Shown: in pieces, positions 35,837 to 44,018 of the stretch | Numbering within the stretch: position 1 is the stretch's first letter | Layout: every line of letters starts with the position of its first letter | Assembly (NCBI GenBank): GCA_030429585.1 | Contig: JAUIEU010000001.1 | Location: 1,669,994 to 1,733,993, forward strand | Reading direction: 5' to 3' | Length of the DNA: 64,000 bases | DNA from: a bacterium | GTDB lineage: Bacteria; Cyanobacteriota; Vampirovibrionia; Vampirovibrionales; Vampirovibrionaceae | The notes under the pieces: model-generated | The model's database searches: none | What the model was told of the DNA's origin: nothing | What the model saw: the letters and a program-made list of their open reading frames with translations, nothing else | Position numbers and translations under genes: made by a program

Positions 35837-36865
35837 TTAAGCCACCGCCTTTTTTACCGCCGTATTGGCTGCCGTCGCAGCTTTTTCCTTAGCATGAGCC
35901 ACCATCGCCGAAATAGATTTTCCGTAGGCCAGCCGCGAAAACAAATTCACACCTTTCATCGCGCCCCACACCACCGTGTTGGCAATAAGGGCTTGGCGCA
36001 AAAACAAGCCCAAGCGCAGGCCTTTTAGCCCGCCTTTTAAACCACCACGGGCAAATAACTGTTTACCTGTATGCATTAAGCCAGAACGAATGCCCTTACT
36101 AAAGGCTGCCTTGCTGCCCTTAAGCTGATGACCAATACTAAAAAATTGCCGCACACCGGCCAACACCCCATGCAGAGAAACCAACATGGCCGGGCCCCAG
36201 CCCAAATGCTTCAGGTGTTGACGAAATAGTTTCATAAACCGTTGAGGTGATAAGGGGTTTTTAGCCGCCACCTTACCCGCAGCCCCAGCTGCTTTTTCTG
36301 TGGCTTGTTGCTGTTTTAACCGCGCCAGTAAATTTTCTGGGTTAAGTTTATCCAGGGTGGTGGTTAGCCATTGCTTCGGGTTTTTATCCAACAGGCGGCC
36401 AAAGGGAGAGTGGGCCAAGGGGGTTAAAATAGCTTTAGCTGGGGTATGTATTTTGCGCTGGACCCACACCTTAAATTGATCCATCCGGCCTTCGTAGCGG
36501 TTTAAGCCATACTCTAAGGCGGCAGGCACCACCACCCCAAACATTACCCCACTCATTAGGCCAGCGCCCCCCACAGCCCCTACCAGGGCCGGGCCAAGCA
36601 AGGGGGCCAATAATAAGGTTAAGCCAATCACCGCCCCATTTTTAACCGCCTCTTTAGCGGTAATTTTAATAAAGCTATCGTGGGATTTTTTAGGCGTATC
36701 GTCGGTTTTGCCTGATGTGGGCTTCGCCGTTATGGCTACGTTATCTTCTAAAGCCGGTGGCTTAGTGGCACCAAACCCTACCCGCAAGCCAAGCCGCGTT
36801 GCAGCAGGGTGCAACAGCTTAGGGGGCGCCTGTATAGGCATGGCATTGGCGGAAAAATCCAGCAT
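35837..36865 (-). CDS. Orphan membrane protein with N-terminal GFG motif
   Basis: Not recognised. The 342-residue protein has the motif LRVGFGAT at residues 27-34, a polar linker, a strongly hydrophobic Gly/Ala-rich region (about 77-115) that could hold two transmembrane helices, and then a long basic region rich in Lys/Arg/Leu helices. The C-terminal part (GGLKGGLKGLRLGLFLRQ) is notably basic and amphipathic. AGGGG is found 13 nt before the ATG. It probably shares its context with the flanking orphan genes. Confidence 0.68.
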   Translation of the reverse strand: MLDFSANAMPIQAPPKLLHPAATRLGLRVGFGATKPPALEDNVAITAKPTSGKTDDTPKKSHDSFIKITAKEAVKNGAVIGLTLLLAPLLGPALVGAVGGAGLMSGVMFGVVVPAALEYGLNRYEGRMDQFKVWVQRKIHTPAKAILTPLAHSPFGRLLDKNPKQWLTTTLDKLNPENLLARLKQQQATEKAAGAAGKVAAKNPLSPQRFMKLFRQHLKHLGWGPAMLVSLHGVLAGVRQFFSIGHQLKGSKAAFSKGIRSGLMHTGKQLFARGGLKGGLKGLRLGLFLRQALIANTVVWGAMKGVNLFSRLAYGKSISAMVAHAKEKAATAANTAVKKAVA

Positions 36866-36913
36866 GGTGGTTAAACACCCCTAAAGCCGGAATTGTGCGC
36901 CCCTATAACGTGG

Positions 36914-37528
36914 CTACAGTTTATTGGCGGCCATTAGGGCTAAAAACTGGTTAGCATGGGCTTTTTGCACCGCACCACCCAGGTTAAACACCGTCATAAT
37001 ATCTTCACTACCCTTATTAGGGGTTAGGCGCACCGCCATCACTTCCATGGTTCGGCTCGCATCTTTCCCTTTTACCGGCTGGCCAGTGGCTTTGTCATAC
37101 GCCGTAAACGTAGCCCGAATATGCTGATATTGTGCGCTTTGGGTGGGGCTTAGCCCTTTAGGCACCGGGTAAGCCCCTTCGCCCAAAGTACTAATACCGT
37201 TTAACTGCAAACGGATATGGCTGCCATTTTTACTGGCATTTAAGCCTTGCTGGGCCAATTGCTGCACAATAATTTGGTTATCTAAATTACCAAACAAATT
37301 GCCGGCCAAAAAGCTAGCCATTTTTTTAATGGCTAAAAACTGTTGGCCGCCATAGCTTTTGCTGCGGGGTTTATAAATAGCCCCATGCTGGCCCAAAATA
37401 TTAAACGGCTTTGCCTTTAGTTGGGCCATGGTTAAGCCTGCAAAGGCAGGCAAGGCCAGTAGGGCAACCACTGCAACAGCGCACAGAGAGGCCACCGCCG
37501 TTGATTTAAACCGAGAGAGAAAAGTCAT
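36914..37528 (-). CDS. Exported hypothetical protein
   Basis: Not recognised. The 204-residue protein has a clear signal peptide: basic start, hydrophobic 12-28, likely cleavage at AFA-GL near residue 30. The mature part is mixed alpha/beta without cysteines and is therefore probably periplasmic. It includes a conserved-looking VPKGLSPTQSAQYQHIRATF stretch. There is no transmembrane helix after the signal. It lies upstream of the two orphan membrane protein genes on the same strand. Confidence 0.7.
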   Translation of the reverse strand: MTFLSRFKSTAVASLCAVAVVALLALPAFAGLTMAQLKAKPFNILGQHGAIYKPRSKSYGGQQFLAIKKMASFLAGNLFGNLDNQIIVQQLAQQGLNASKNGSHIRLQLNGISTLGEGAYPVPKGLSPTQSAQYQHIRATFTAYDKATGQPVKGKDASRTMEVMAVRLTPNKGSEDIMTVFNLGGAVQKAHANQFLALMAANKL

Positions 37529-37582
37529 TATAAAAGTACCAACATTGTATAAAAATACTAAACAGATAAGCGAATAGGGATT

Positions 37583-38329
37583 CTAACGTGTAGGGTGCAA
37601 AGCCGATAGGGTAATATCGGATACCACCACCGAATGGGGCTGTTGCAACATAAACAGGGCCGATTGAGCCACAGCATCTACCGGCAACATACCATCATCA
37701 TCAGGGACGAGGGAGTCGTCCATGGGTTCCCATAACGGGGTGGCTACCGCGGCAGGGTATAACGACATGACCCGAATATGATTCATGCGTTGTTCTTCTT
37801 GAACCGCCTCGGACAACGATTTTAAACCCGCTTTAGTGGCATCGTACACGGCCCAGTATGGAAACGGCGATTTACCCGCAATAGAATTTACATACAACAA
37901 GGTACCATGTTGGTTAGGTACCATGGCGTGCTTTAGCGCCGCCTGAGTAAGATAAATAGGCCCCTGCAGGTTAATGGCCACCATGGCAGCCACTTCTGCG
38001 GCAGAAAGCTCTTGCAGTAAGCCAATGGGCATACAAATGCCTGCATTATTAACCAGGGTGTGCAGGGCGCCGTGGGCAGCTAATGTCTCTTTTACCCAGC
38101 GGTCGCACGTATCTGGGTCAGAAACATCGCCGGCCAATAGGGTAACGGTGGCTTGGGGCGATTGGGCTAAAATTTCTGCTTTTGCGGTTTCTAGCGCATC
38201 CACACGGCGGCCTGTTAGCACCACCGTGGTGCCTAGCTGGGCCAACAACAGGGCCAACGCCTTACCGATACCGCTGCTACCGCCCGTAATAAGGGCAACC
38301 TGTTGGTGTAAAGGCAAATGGGTTGGCAT
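37583..38329 (-). CDS. Short-chain dehydrogenase/reductase, possible sepiapterin reductase-like
   Basis: NAD(P)-dependent oxidoreductase of 248 aa from the ATG at 38329. The frame extends to 38413 but overlaps the upstream gene. Nucleotide loop TGGSSGIG, NNAG, catalytic Ser in YVNSIAG and the Y-x-x-x-K in VYDATKAG are all intact, and the arginines in TGRR after the second strand favour NADPH. It is the last gene of the folE2-PTPS-SDR set, which suggests reduction of 6-pyruvoyltetrahydropterin to a biopterin. The SDR family is broad, so this substrate is inference from neighbours. Confidence 0.85.
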   Translation of the reverse strand: MPTHLPLHQQVALITGGSSGIGKALALLLAQLGTTVVLTGRRVDALETAKAEILAQSPQATVTLLAGDVSDPDTCDRWVKETLAAHGALHTLVNNAGICMPIGLLQELSAAEVAAMVAINLQGPIYLTQAALKHAMVPNQHGTLLYVNSIAGKSPFPYWAVYDATKAGLKSLSEAVQEEQRMNHIRVMSLYPAAVATPLWEPMDDSLVPDDDGMLPVDAVAQSALFMLQQPHSVVVSDITLSALHPTR

Positions 38330-38381
38330 AATCAGCACGCTTTCTAAAAAAAGGAAAAAAAACTTAAAACACGCTAAGCGT

Positions 38382-39326
38382 TTAGCGCGGGGCCATCGCC
38401 ACTGGCTGTACACCCATCACATCGTTTGCTTGGCCATGTTGTGGCCCGTAGTATTCCACCGCGTTGTTATAGGTTTCTACTAAACGAATACGGTGCAAAC
38501 TAGCAGGAGCCGGAATAAGCGGCGCCAACTGACCCCACAGCCCACGGGCAATATTTTCTGCGGTAGGAATAACACCCGTTAAAAAATCCACATCGGTATT
38601 TAGGTTTAGATGATCCACTTTAGCCACGACTGACTCTACCGCGGTTTCTAACTTACCTAAATCTACAATCAGGCCAGTGCGGTCATCTTGCGGGCCTGTA
38701 ACCGTTACATCTAGCTGATAGTTGTGGCCGTGGCCGTTAGGATTGTTGCATTTACCAAAAATGCTGGCGTTATCATCATCGCTAAACGCCGGGTTATGCA
38801 GCCGGTGGCCTGCGCAAAACTGGGTGGTTTTGGTAAAAAAGTGGTGCGTATCCGTCATACAATCTGTCTCATTATCATCGTTAGTGCCCAGTATGCTACC
38901 CCAAATGCTGTCGGTTTCGCTTACCGCAATCCAGCGCAGTGCCATGGTGGGCGTGGCAATACGGGGCTTTAGGCATTGCCATAGCACGGTACAAATATTT
39001 TCTATGGCAGGCAGTTTATAAGCAAAAGCAGGGTCATCGTTTAGGTGCTTAAAATCGAAGGGCTCGATGGCTTCTTCCAGTAACATGGCTTTTAAATCGG
39101 TTAGATTCATTACCATGCCGGTGGCTGGGTCTACCGTGCCTTCTACCCCTACTTCTACGGCGTAGTTATGGCCGTGTCCGGGCTTGCCGCTGGCTTTCCA
39201 AAAGGCATTAAAATTTTGCTGATCGTCCCATTCATCCAGCGCCAAGTAATGGGCGGAAGAAAACCGCGCCTTGCGGGTAATAATAACCCGGCCTTCGGGA
39301 AGCTGAATAGGAACTGGAACCGTCAT
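38382..39326 (-). CDS. Tandem-domain 6-pyruvoyltetrahydropterin synthase/QueD-family protein
   Basis: Two PTPS-fold domains in one 314-residue chain, where the family is normally a single domain of about 120-150 residues. In the C-terminal domain the zinc histidines are His174, His199 and His201 (FCAGHRL, GHGHNY). The catalytic Cys193 lies in FGKCNNPNG, and the Asp-His pair is in VDHLNLN. In the N-terminal domain the zinc ligands are kept (His26, His51, His53) but the Cys is missing and the Asp-His pair reads FKHLN, so it is probably inactive. The start at 39326 has an AAGGGG site 6 nt upstream. It lies between folE2 and an SDR gene. The product could be a biopterin precursor or a queuosine precursor. 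Confidence 0.88.
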   Translation of the reverse strand: MTVPVPIQLPEGRVIITRKARFSSAHYLALDEWDDQQNFNAFWKASGKPGHGHNYAVEVGVEGTVDPATGMVMNLTDLKAMLLEEAIEPFDFKHLNDDPAFAYKLPAIENICTVLWQCLKPRIATPTMALRWIAVSETDSIWGSILGTNDDNETDCMTDTHHFFTKTTQFCAGHRLHNPAFSDDDNASIFGKCNNPNGHGHNYQLDVTVTGPQDDRTGLIVDLGKLETAVESVVAKVDHLNLNTDVDFLTGVIPTAENIARGLWGQLAPLIPAPASLHRIRLVETYNNAVEYYGPQHGQANDVMGVQPVAMAPR

Positions 39327-39466
39327 CACTACCCCTTTTCCCATTTGATAGAAGGACGCCGCAGTTTCAAGGCAAATCGGTTTGCAGCGACAGGAGCGTA
39401 GACAGTACTACGTGACTGAGTGAGAGCCGATTTAACACAGAAAATGCAAGTCATAACATCAAATGG

Positions 39467-40351
39467 TTAGCGTTGCTGAGCGATGGAAGAAACGTGGAGC
39501 AAGGGTAGTAACGGCGACATATCTCCCCAGCTATGGGTAGCCAGCGCGTTATGGCCGTGGATACTTTCTAAGGCTTCTACCCGCACCATGCCGCCACAGG
39601 TACCGTATTGAGTATCTAATGCAAGGGTAACATCGCGGGCCACATCTTCTACAAATTTAGGGTTATCGTACTGGCGTTCGGTTACCCATTTTTCATCCGG
39701 GCGTTTTAAAATAGGAAACACTGGGCACGATGCGCACTCGTCTAGGCTCTCTACCAGTGCAGCGATAGAAGGCGCCTTAGAAATATTGCTTTGATTTTTG
39801 TACAACAAGGTTGCCGTACATAGCGCCCGTTGGTTATGGGCACCATAATCGCTAATGGCCTTGCTGCACGGGCAACAAGTTGCCATTGGCATGCCTAGCT
39901 GAATCATGGCATCCAGCGTATCAGTTTGTGTGTTCCAGTGGGCGGCTAGCGTTACCCGCACCTGAAAAGCCCCGGTAAGCTTGGTGACCGGCGAAGTTTT
40001 ATCTACAAAATACGGAAACGTCACCGCCATTGCCCCGCTGGGGGCTTCTAGGCGATCTACCATTTGTTTAAGGGGGGAGGTCATATCCAATGTAAAAGGT
40101 GTGCCTTGCTGGGCATTGGCTTCCCACTCGTTTAGCAGCAGCATAAACCGAGACATATGGGTGCCCTTGGCCTCTTGGGGCAGGGCCACACTAAAAGTAA
40201 ATTCAGCACCAACGGATTGGGCTTTACCGCTAGCATCGGTAACCGTTAGCGGGGCTGCTACTTGAGAAATACCGGCGCCTAGTAAGGCCACCCCTCGAGT
40301 ATCAGGGTTAGATTGAATATCGGGTAACGAAGCAGTCGACGAGGCAGTCAT
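39467..40351 (-). CDS. folE2: GTP cyclohydrolase FolE2 (type IB)
   Basis: Converts GTP to 7,8-dihydroneopterin triphosphate using a metal-flexible fold unrelated in detail to FolE. The diagnostic motif PCSKAISDYGAHNQRA is intact, including the metal-binding Cys. Conserved C-terminal blocks TERQYDNPKFVEDVARDV and ALESIHGHNALA are also present. The length of 294 aa is usual. I chose the ATG at 40351, which has GGAG 6 nt upstream. Another ATG lies four codons earlier. It is the first gene of the pterin operon, with about 140 bp before the PTPS gene. Confidence 0.95.
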   Translation of the reverse strand: MTASSTASLPDIQSNPDTRGVALLGAGISQVAAPLTVTDASGKAQSVGAEFTFSVALPQEAKGTHMSRFMLLLNEWEANAQQGTPFTLDMTSPLKQMVDRLEAPSGAMAVTFPYFVDKTSPVTKLTGAFQVRVTLAAHWNTQTDTLDAMIQLGMPMATCCPCSKAISDYGAHNQRALCTATLLYKNQSNISKAPSIAALVESLDECASCPVFPILKRPDEKWVTERQYDNPKFVEDVARDVTLALDTQYGTCGGMVRVEALESIHGHNALATHSWGDMSPLLPLLHVSSIAQQR

Positions 40352-40448
40352 CGCAGTCTCCATTGGGTTTGGCGGGGGTTAAATAGTTGGCAAAAAAGGA
40401 ATAATTGACAGATGATTAAGAAAATCCGCCATATTATAAGGCCCCATA

Positions 40449-40829
40449 ATGCCAGAAACACCCACCAATCACCAGCTAACCCACCATGTGGTAACCCTAC
40501 TAAGCAACGATGCCACCGACCTATATACCCGCCTAAACCAACTACGCGATTGGTTTAACAACCAATACACCACCTACAACCTGTATTTAGAAGATGTGTG
40601 GAACGATAACGCCGACGGCGAAACCCACTTTGAATACATTGTGCGCAGCTTGGTTACCAAAGATGAAACCGTCGCCCTGGCCGTGGATATTTACCTAAAC
40701 CACCAAGATGCTAATGGCGTGTGGCATTTAGGCGATTACCAGCACAGCACCCTTAACGGCGATGGTACCCCCGAATGGGTAGCCCACACCATGGTACATT
40801 TTTTAACCGCCGATGCAAAACACCACTAA
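40449..40829 (+). CDS. Small acidic hypothetical protein
   Basis: Not recognised. The 126-residue, soluble, acidic protein has many aromatic residues and Asn/His-rich ends, with blocks such as RLNQLRDWFNNQYTTYNLY. It has neither signal peptide nor membrane segment. A TTGACA hexamer at 40405-40410 with a TATTAT at 40432-40437 lies upstream, but the spacing of 21 bp is long. Its stop overlaps the end of the convergent lipoprotein gene by 4 bp. Confidence 0.65.
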   Translation: MPETPTNHQLTHHVVTLLSNDATDLYTRLNQLRDWFNNQYTTYNLYLEDVWNDNADGETHFEYIVRSLVTKDETVALAVDIYLNHQDANGVWHLGDYQHSTLNGDGTPEWVAHTMVHFLTADAKHH

Positions 40830-41539
40830 GGGGCTGGGGGTGGCTCTGGGGGTGCGGCGGCCTTAGGGGCGCTAGGGGGCTGGGGCGAGGCACTGTTGGC
40901 AGCGCTCGGTTTGGCCGGTTTAGCAGCATCGGCAGTAATAGAGGCAGGCGTTACCGGTTTTTCTGTATTGGGGGTAAATTTAACAGTAACCCCTTCCGTG
41001 GTGCGAGTGGTGGTGGTGACCGGGGCCGATGACTTAGCGGGTGCCGCCGAAGTAGACTTAGATGTAGAGGTGGCTACAGGCTTAGCAGCGGATTTAGCCG
41101 GTGGTGTTGATTTATTAGCAAGCGGCGCTTGCCTAGGGGCAGATTGTTTTTTAGCCTCATTTTTAGGCGCGGGCGATGCCGGTGGTGGAGCAGCCGCTAC
41201 AGGTGCCTCTGGCTCTATCGATGGTTCGGCACTGTCATCATCAGCCGCTGCTTCCGTCAAAGGGCTGGTATCATCGTCACCATCTGGGTGGAGGGGGTCT
41301 TCTGCCGGGGGTTTATCTGTGGCGGTTTCCCAGTCACCTTCAGTCGTGGTTGCATCCACCACGGCCTCTGGCTGGGCACCCCCAACGGGGGGCTGCATAC
41401 TTGGCGGCACCGGCTTACCGGGAGCATCGTAAAACGGCGGCGGCCCGCCTGCGCACCCTGCCCATGCAAGGGCCACCATGGCCATAGCCACAACTGCTAA
41501 CCCACGAAACAACACCGTACCTGCCTGCGCTTTCTGCAA
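40826..41539 (-). CDS. Ala/Pro-rich putative lipoprotein
   Basis: Predicted envelope lipoprotein of 237 aa. The N-terminus has a hydrophobic signal (about 9-27) ending in WAGC, an imperfect lipobox with Trp at -3, followed by a low-complexity chain of Pro, Ala, Thr, Ser and acidic residues. Such a chain would be extended and could span the periplasm. No domain is recognised. A long antisense open frame at 40896-41432 is a by-product of this composition. Confidence 0.68.
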   Translation of the reverse strand: MQKAQAGTVLFRGLAVVAMAMVALAWAGCAGGPPPFYDAPGKPVPPSMQPPVGGAQPEAVVDATTTEGDWETATDKPPAEDPLHPDGDDDTSPLTEAAADDDSAEPSIEPEAPVAAAPPPASPAPKNEAKKQSAPRQAPLANKSTPPAKSAAKPVATSTSKSTSAAPAKSSAPVTTTTRTTEGVTVKFTPNTEKPVTPASITADAAKPAKPSAANSASPQPPSAPKAAAPPEPPPAP

Positions 41540-41595
41540 ACAACAACATAGCCCCCTATTATAGAGGGCGACGGCCCGTTAGTGCCAGGCACAAT

Positions 41596-42324
41596 CTAGT
41601 CTGCCCGCTTGTAAAAGGGATTCCAAGACGATTTGGTTTTACCGTAATCCTTACGGTCTTCCACCACCACGGTATCCACATTCATCAAATCCACCCCATA
41701 CAGGCGATCGTTCATTTTAATGGTGGGCAACACATCCAGCCCACTAATCACCTCGCCAAACACGGCATACTTACCATCCAACTGGATATGCTTGGCCAAG
41801 GTAATGTAAAACTGGCTGCTGGCGCTATTAGGTGCCGCACTGCGGGCCATCGCTACCACCCCAATGCTATCATGGCTTAAACGGTTTTTAACTTCTAACG
41901 GAATGGTTTTTTTGCTGCCACCGCTGCCGGTGCCGCTAGGGTCGCCGGTTTGCACCACAAAGTCTTCTATCACCCGGTGAAATTTCATCCCAGGGACATC
42001 GTAAAAATCTTCGGATGCCAGCTTTTTAAAGTTAGCCACCGTAATGGGGGCTTCTTTCTCGTAAAAGCGAATAATGATTTTGCCTTTTTCTGTAAACAGC
42101 ACGGCACCATTTTTAGTGGCCAATTCCGTATTCGTAGCCTCTTTTTTAGGGGCTACCGGTGTGGTGGTTACCACAGTGGTAACCACAGGGTCCGGCTTGC
42201 CATCAAACCATGTGGCCGGGTTATACCATTTGGCTTGCGCTACTGGATGAACCACCATGCCCACCACGGCGGCAACGAGCAACCCATAAACTGTACCCTG
42301 TTTTAAACGTTGAATTCCGAACAT
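41596..42324 (-). CDS. Exported peptidyl-prolyl cis-trans isomerase, cyclophilin type
   Basis: Prolyl isomerase with a signal peptide (hydrophobic about 11-27, cleavage near VAQA-KW). The cyclophilin domain (about 75-225) shows FHRVIEDFVVQTGDPSGTG, the active-site MARSAAPNSASSQFYI and YAVFGEVISGLDVL. The usual Trp of drug-sensitive cyclophilins is replaced, as in many bacterial forms. The length of 242 aa follows from the ATG at 42324. A run of earlier in-frame starts reaches 42336, but the AAGGA site is better placed for 42324. It probably acts in the periplasm. Confidence 0.92.
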   Translation of the reverse strand: MFGIQRLKQGTVYGLLVAAVVGMVVHPVAQAKWYNPATWFDGKPDPVVTTVVTTTPVAPKKEATNTELATKNGAVLFTEKGKIIIRFYEKEAPITVANFKKLASEDFYDVPGMKFHRVIEDFVVQTGDPSGTGSGGSKKTIPLEVKNRLSHDSIGVVAMARSAAPNSASSQFYITLAKHIQLDGKYAVFGEVISGLDVLPTIKMNDRLYGVDLMNVDTVVVEDRKDYGKTKSSWNPFYKRAD

Positions 42325-42560
42325 AACCACCATCATCCTTGTGTATGTAAAACGAACACCGGCAAAAACCTATTTGCCACAAAATTGTAGGCCAAACCAG
42401 CAAGACAAACCAACACACCGGTATAAACCCGCCTTATAACGGCGTGGTATTAAAGGACGTCGCCCATCATCAATAAGTTTCGCTATCACTTTGCGGCAAA
42501 TTTTGGCACAATAGAAGATAACTTGCCGTAAGCCTTGCCTATAGTGCCCCTATTTTTACC

Positions 42561-43955
42561 ATGACTGCTGATTTTTCACCCCCAGCCAATAACGAGCCCC
42601 ACAGCCCCAACCTATTTGTGGAACCCCTTAGCTACCGCATCCACGGTGGGGATGGCCAAGCTTATTTAGGCAACACTCCATTATCTCAACTGGCCGCCCA
42701 CCACGGCACCCCCTTATATGTGCTGGATGGGGCAACAGTAAAAGCCGCCGCCCATGCCTACCAACACACCCTAGAGAATCATTACCCTGGCGAGCACCTG
42801 GTATTGTATGCCGCCAAAGCCAACCTAAATATTGGCCTGGCCCAAAAAATAGGCCAACTAGGCTTAGGGTTAGATGTGGTGAGCGGAGGCGAACTGTACA
42901 CCGCCCTGCAAGCTGGGTTTCCGCCAGAAAAAATTTGCTTTAACGGCAACAACAAATCCGCCGATGAGCTGCTAATGGCCCTACACCACCGGATTGGGCG
43001 CATTACCGTGGATAATTTGGACGAGTTGGCCTTGCTCCACGAGCTGGCTGCCAGCAGTGGCCGCACCGCCGATGACCGGGTGCCTATTTTGGTACGCATT
43101 ACCCCCGGCATTGAATGCCACACCCACGACTACATCCAAACCGGCCAAAACGATTCTAAATTTGGCGTAGACCTTAGCGAGCTACCCACCCTGGTTCATC
43201 AACTAACCACCGAATACGCCGACACCATTGAACTCAAAGGCTTGCACGCCCATATTGGCAGCCAAATTTTTGAACGCCAACCCTATATTGATAGCGCTAA
43301 ACTCCTCCTTAACATTTATGCCAACATTCGCAAACACCACGCCGATATCGTTCTCACCGATCTAAACCTCGGCGGCGGCATGGGCATTGCCTACACCAAG
43401 GGCGATGACCCCCTACCCATACCCGCCACCCTTGGGTTTATTGCCACCATTGTGGCGGATTATTGCGAGTTAATTGATTACCCCTTACCTCGGCTGCTGG
43501 TAGAGCCGGGCCGCAGCCTAATGGCCACCGCTGGCCTAACCCTATACACGGTGGGTAGCCAAAAAACCGTGCCCAACACACGCCACTATGTGGCCGTGGA
43601 TGGCGGCATGGGCGATAACATTCGGCCCGCCTTGTACGGTGCCGAATACCACGCCGTGGTGGCCAACAAAGCCAGCGAAGCTCATACGTTATCTGGCACC
43701 CACCCTGCCCGCATTGTTGGTAAATACTGCGAAAGCGGCGATGTGGTTATTCCGGAGGCAAAGCTACCAGCCAACGTTACCCGTGGCGATATACTGGCCG
43801 TGTTTGGGACTGGCGCCTATAACGATTCTATGGCCAGCACCTATAACCGGGTACCGCGCCCCGCCACCATTTGGGTGGAAGGCGATGCCATTATCCCCTT
43901 GGTGCGCCGCGAAACCTACGACGACCTACTGGCCCGCGATATCCCCCTAAAATAG
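42561..43955 (+). CDS. lysA: Diaminopimelate decarboxylase
   Basis: PLP-dependent enzyme producing lysine from meso-diaminopimelate. The PLP lysine is in VLYAAKANLN, followed by GLDVVSGGEL, the substrate-side HAHIGSQIF, the glycine-rich LNLGGGMGIAYT and the C-terminal active-site CESGDV. The length of 464 aa includes an N-terminal extension of about 25 residues. It precedes a phosphohexomutase gene by 63 bp on the same strand. Its presence supports DAP-type peptidoglycan. Confidence 0.95.
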   Translation: MTADFSPPANNEPHSPNLFVEPLSYRIHGGDGQAYLGNTPLSQLAAHHGTPLYVLDGATVKAAAHAYQHTLENHYPGEHLVLYAAKANLNIGLAQKIGQLGLGLDVVSGGELYTALQAGFPPEKICFNGNNKSADELLMALHHRIGRITVDNLDELALLHELAASSGRTADDRVPILVRITPGIECHTHDYIQTGQNDSKFGVDLSELPTLVHQLTTEYADTIELKGLHAHIGSQIFERQPYIDSAKLLLNIYANIRKHHADIVLTDLNLGGGMGIAYTKGDDPLPIPATLGFIATIVADYCELIDYPLPRLLVEPGRSLMATAGLTLYTVGSQKTVPNTRHYVAVDGGMGDNIRPALYGAEYHAVVANKASEAHTLSGTHPARIVGKYCESGDVVIPEAKLPANVTRGDILAVFGTGAYNDSMASTYNRVPRPATIWVEGDAIIPLVRRETYDDLLARDIPLK

Positions 43956-44018
43956 GGCACCAGGCCACACGGCTGATTGATGATTCCCCTTTATTTTATT
44001 CGATAAGAGATACTATTT

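Noticed and set aside
40405..40437. Sigma-70 promoter before the 40449 gene
   Set aside because: TTGACA is perfect but the nearest TATTAT is 21 bp away and other -10 candidates are worse, so it is mentioned only in the gene entry.
40896..41432. 178-residue plus-strand ORF antisense to the lipoprotein gene
   Set aside because: It is a low-complexity Gly/Ala/Val/Ser frame caused by the Pro/Ala-rich minus-strand gene, which has a signal sequence and a lipobox-like Cys.
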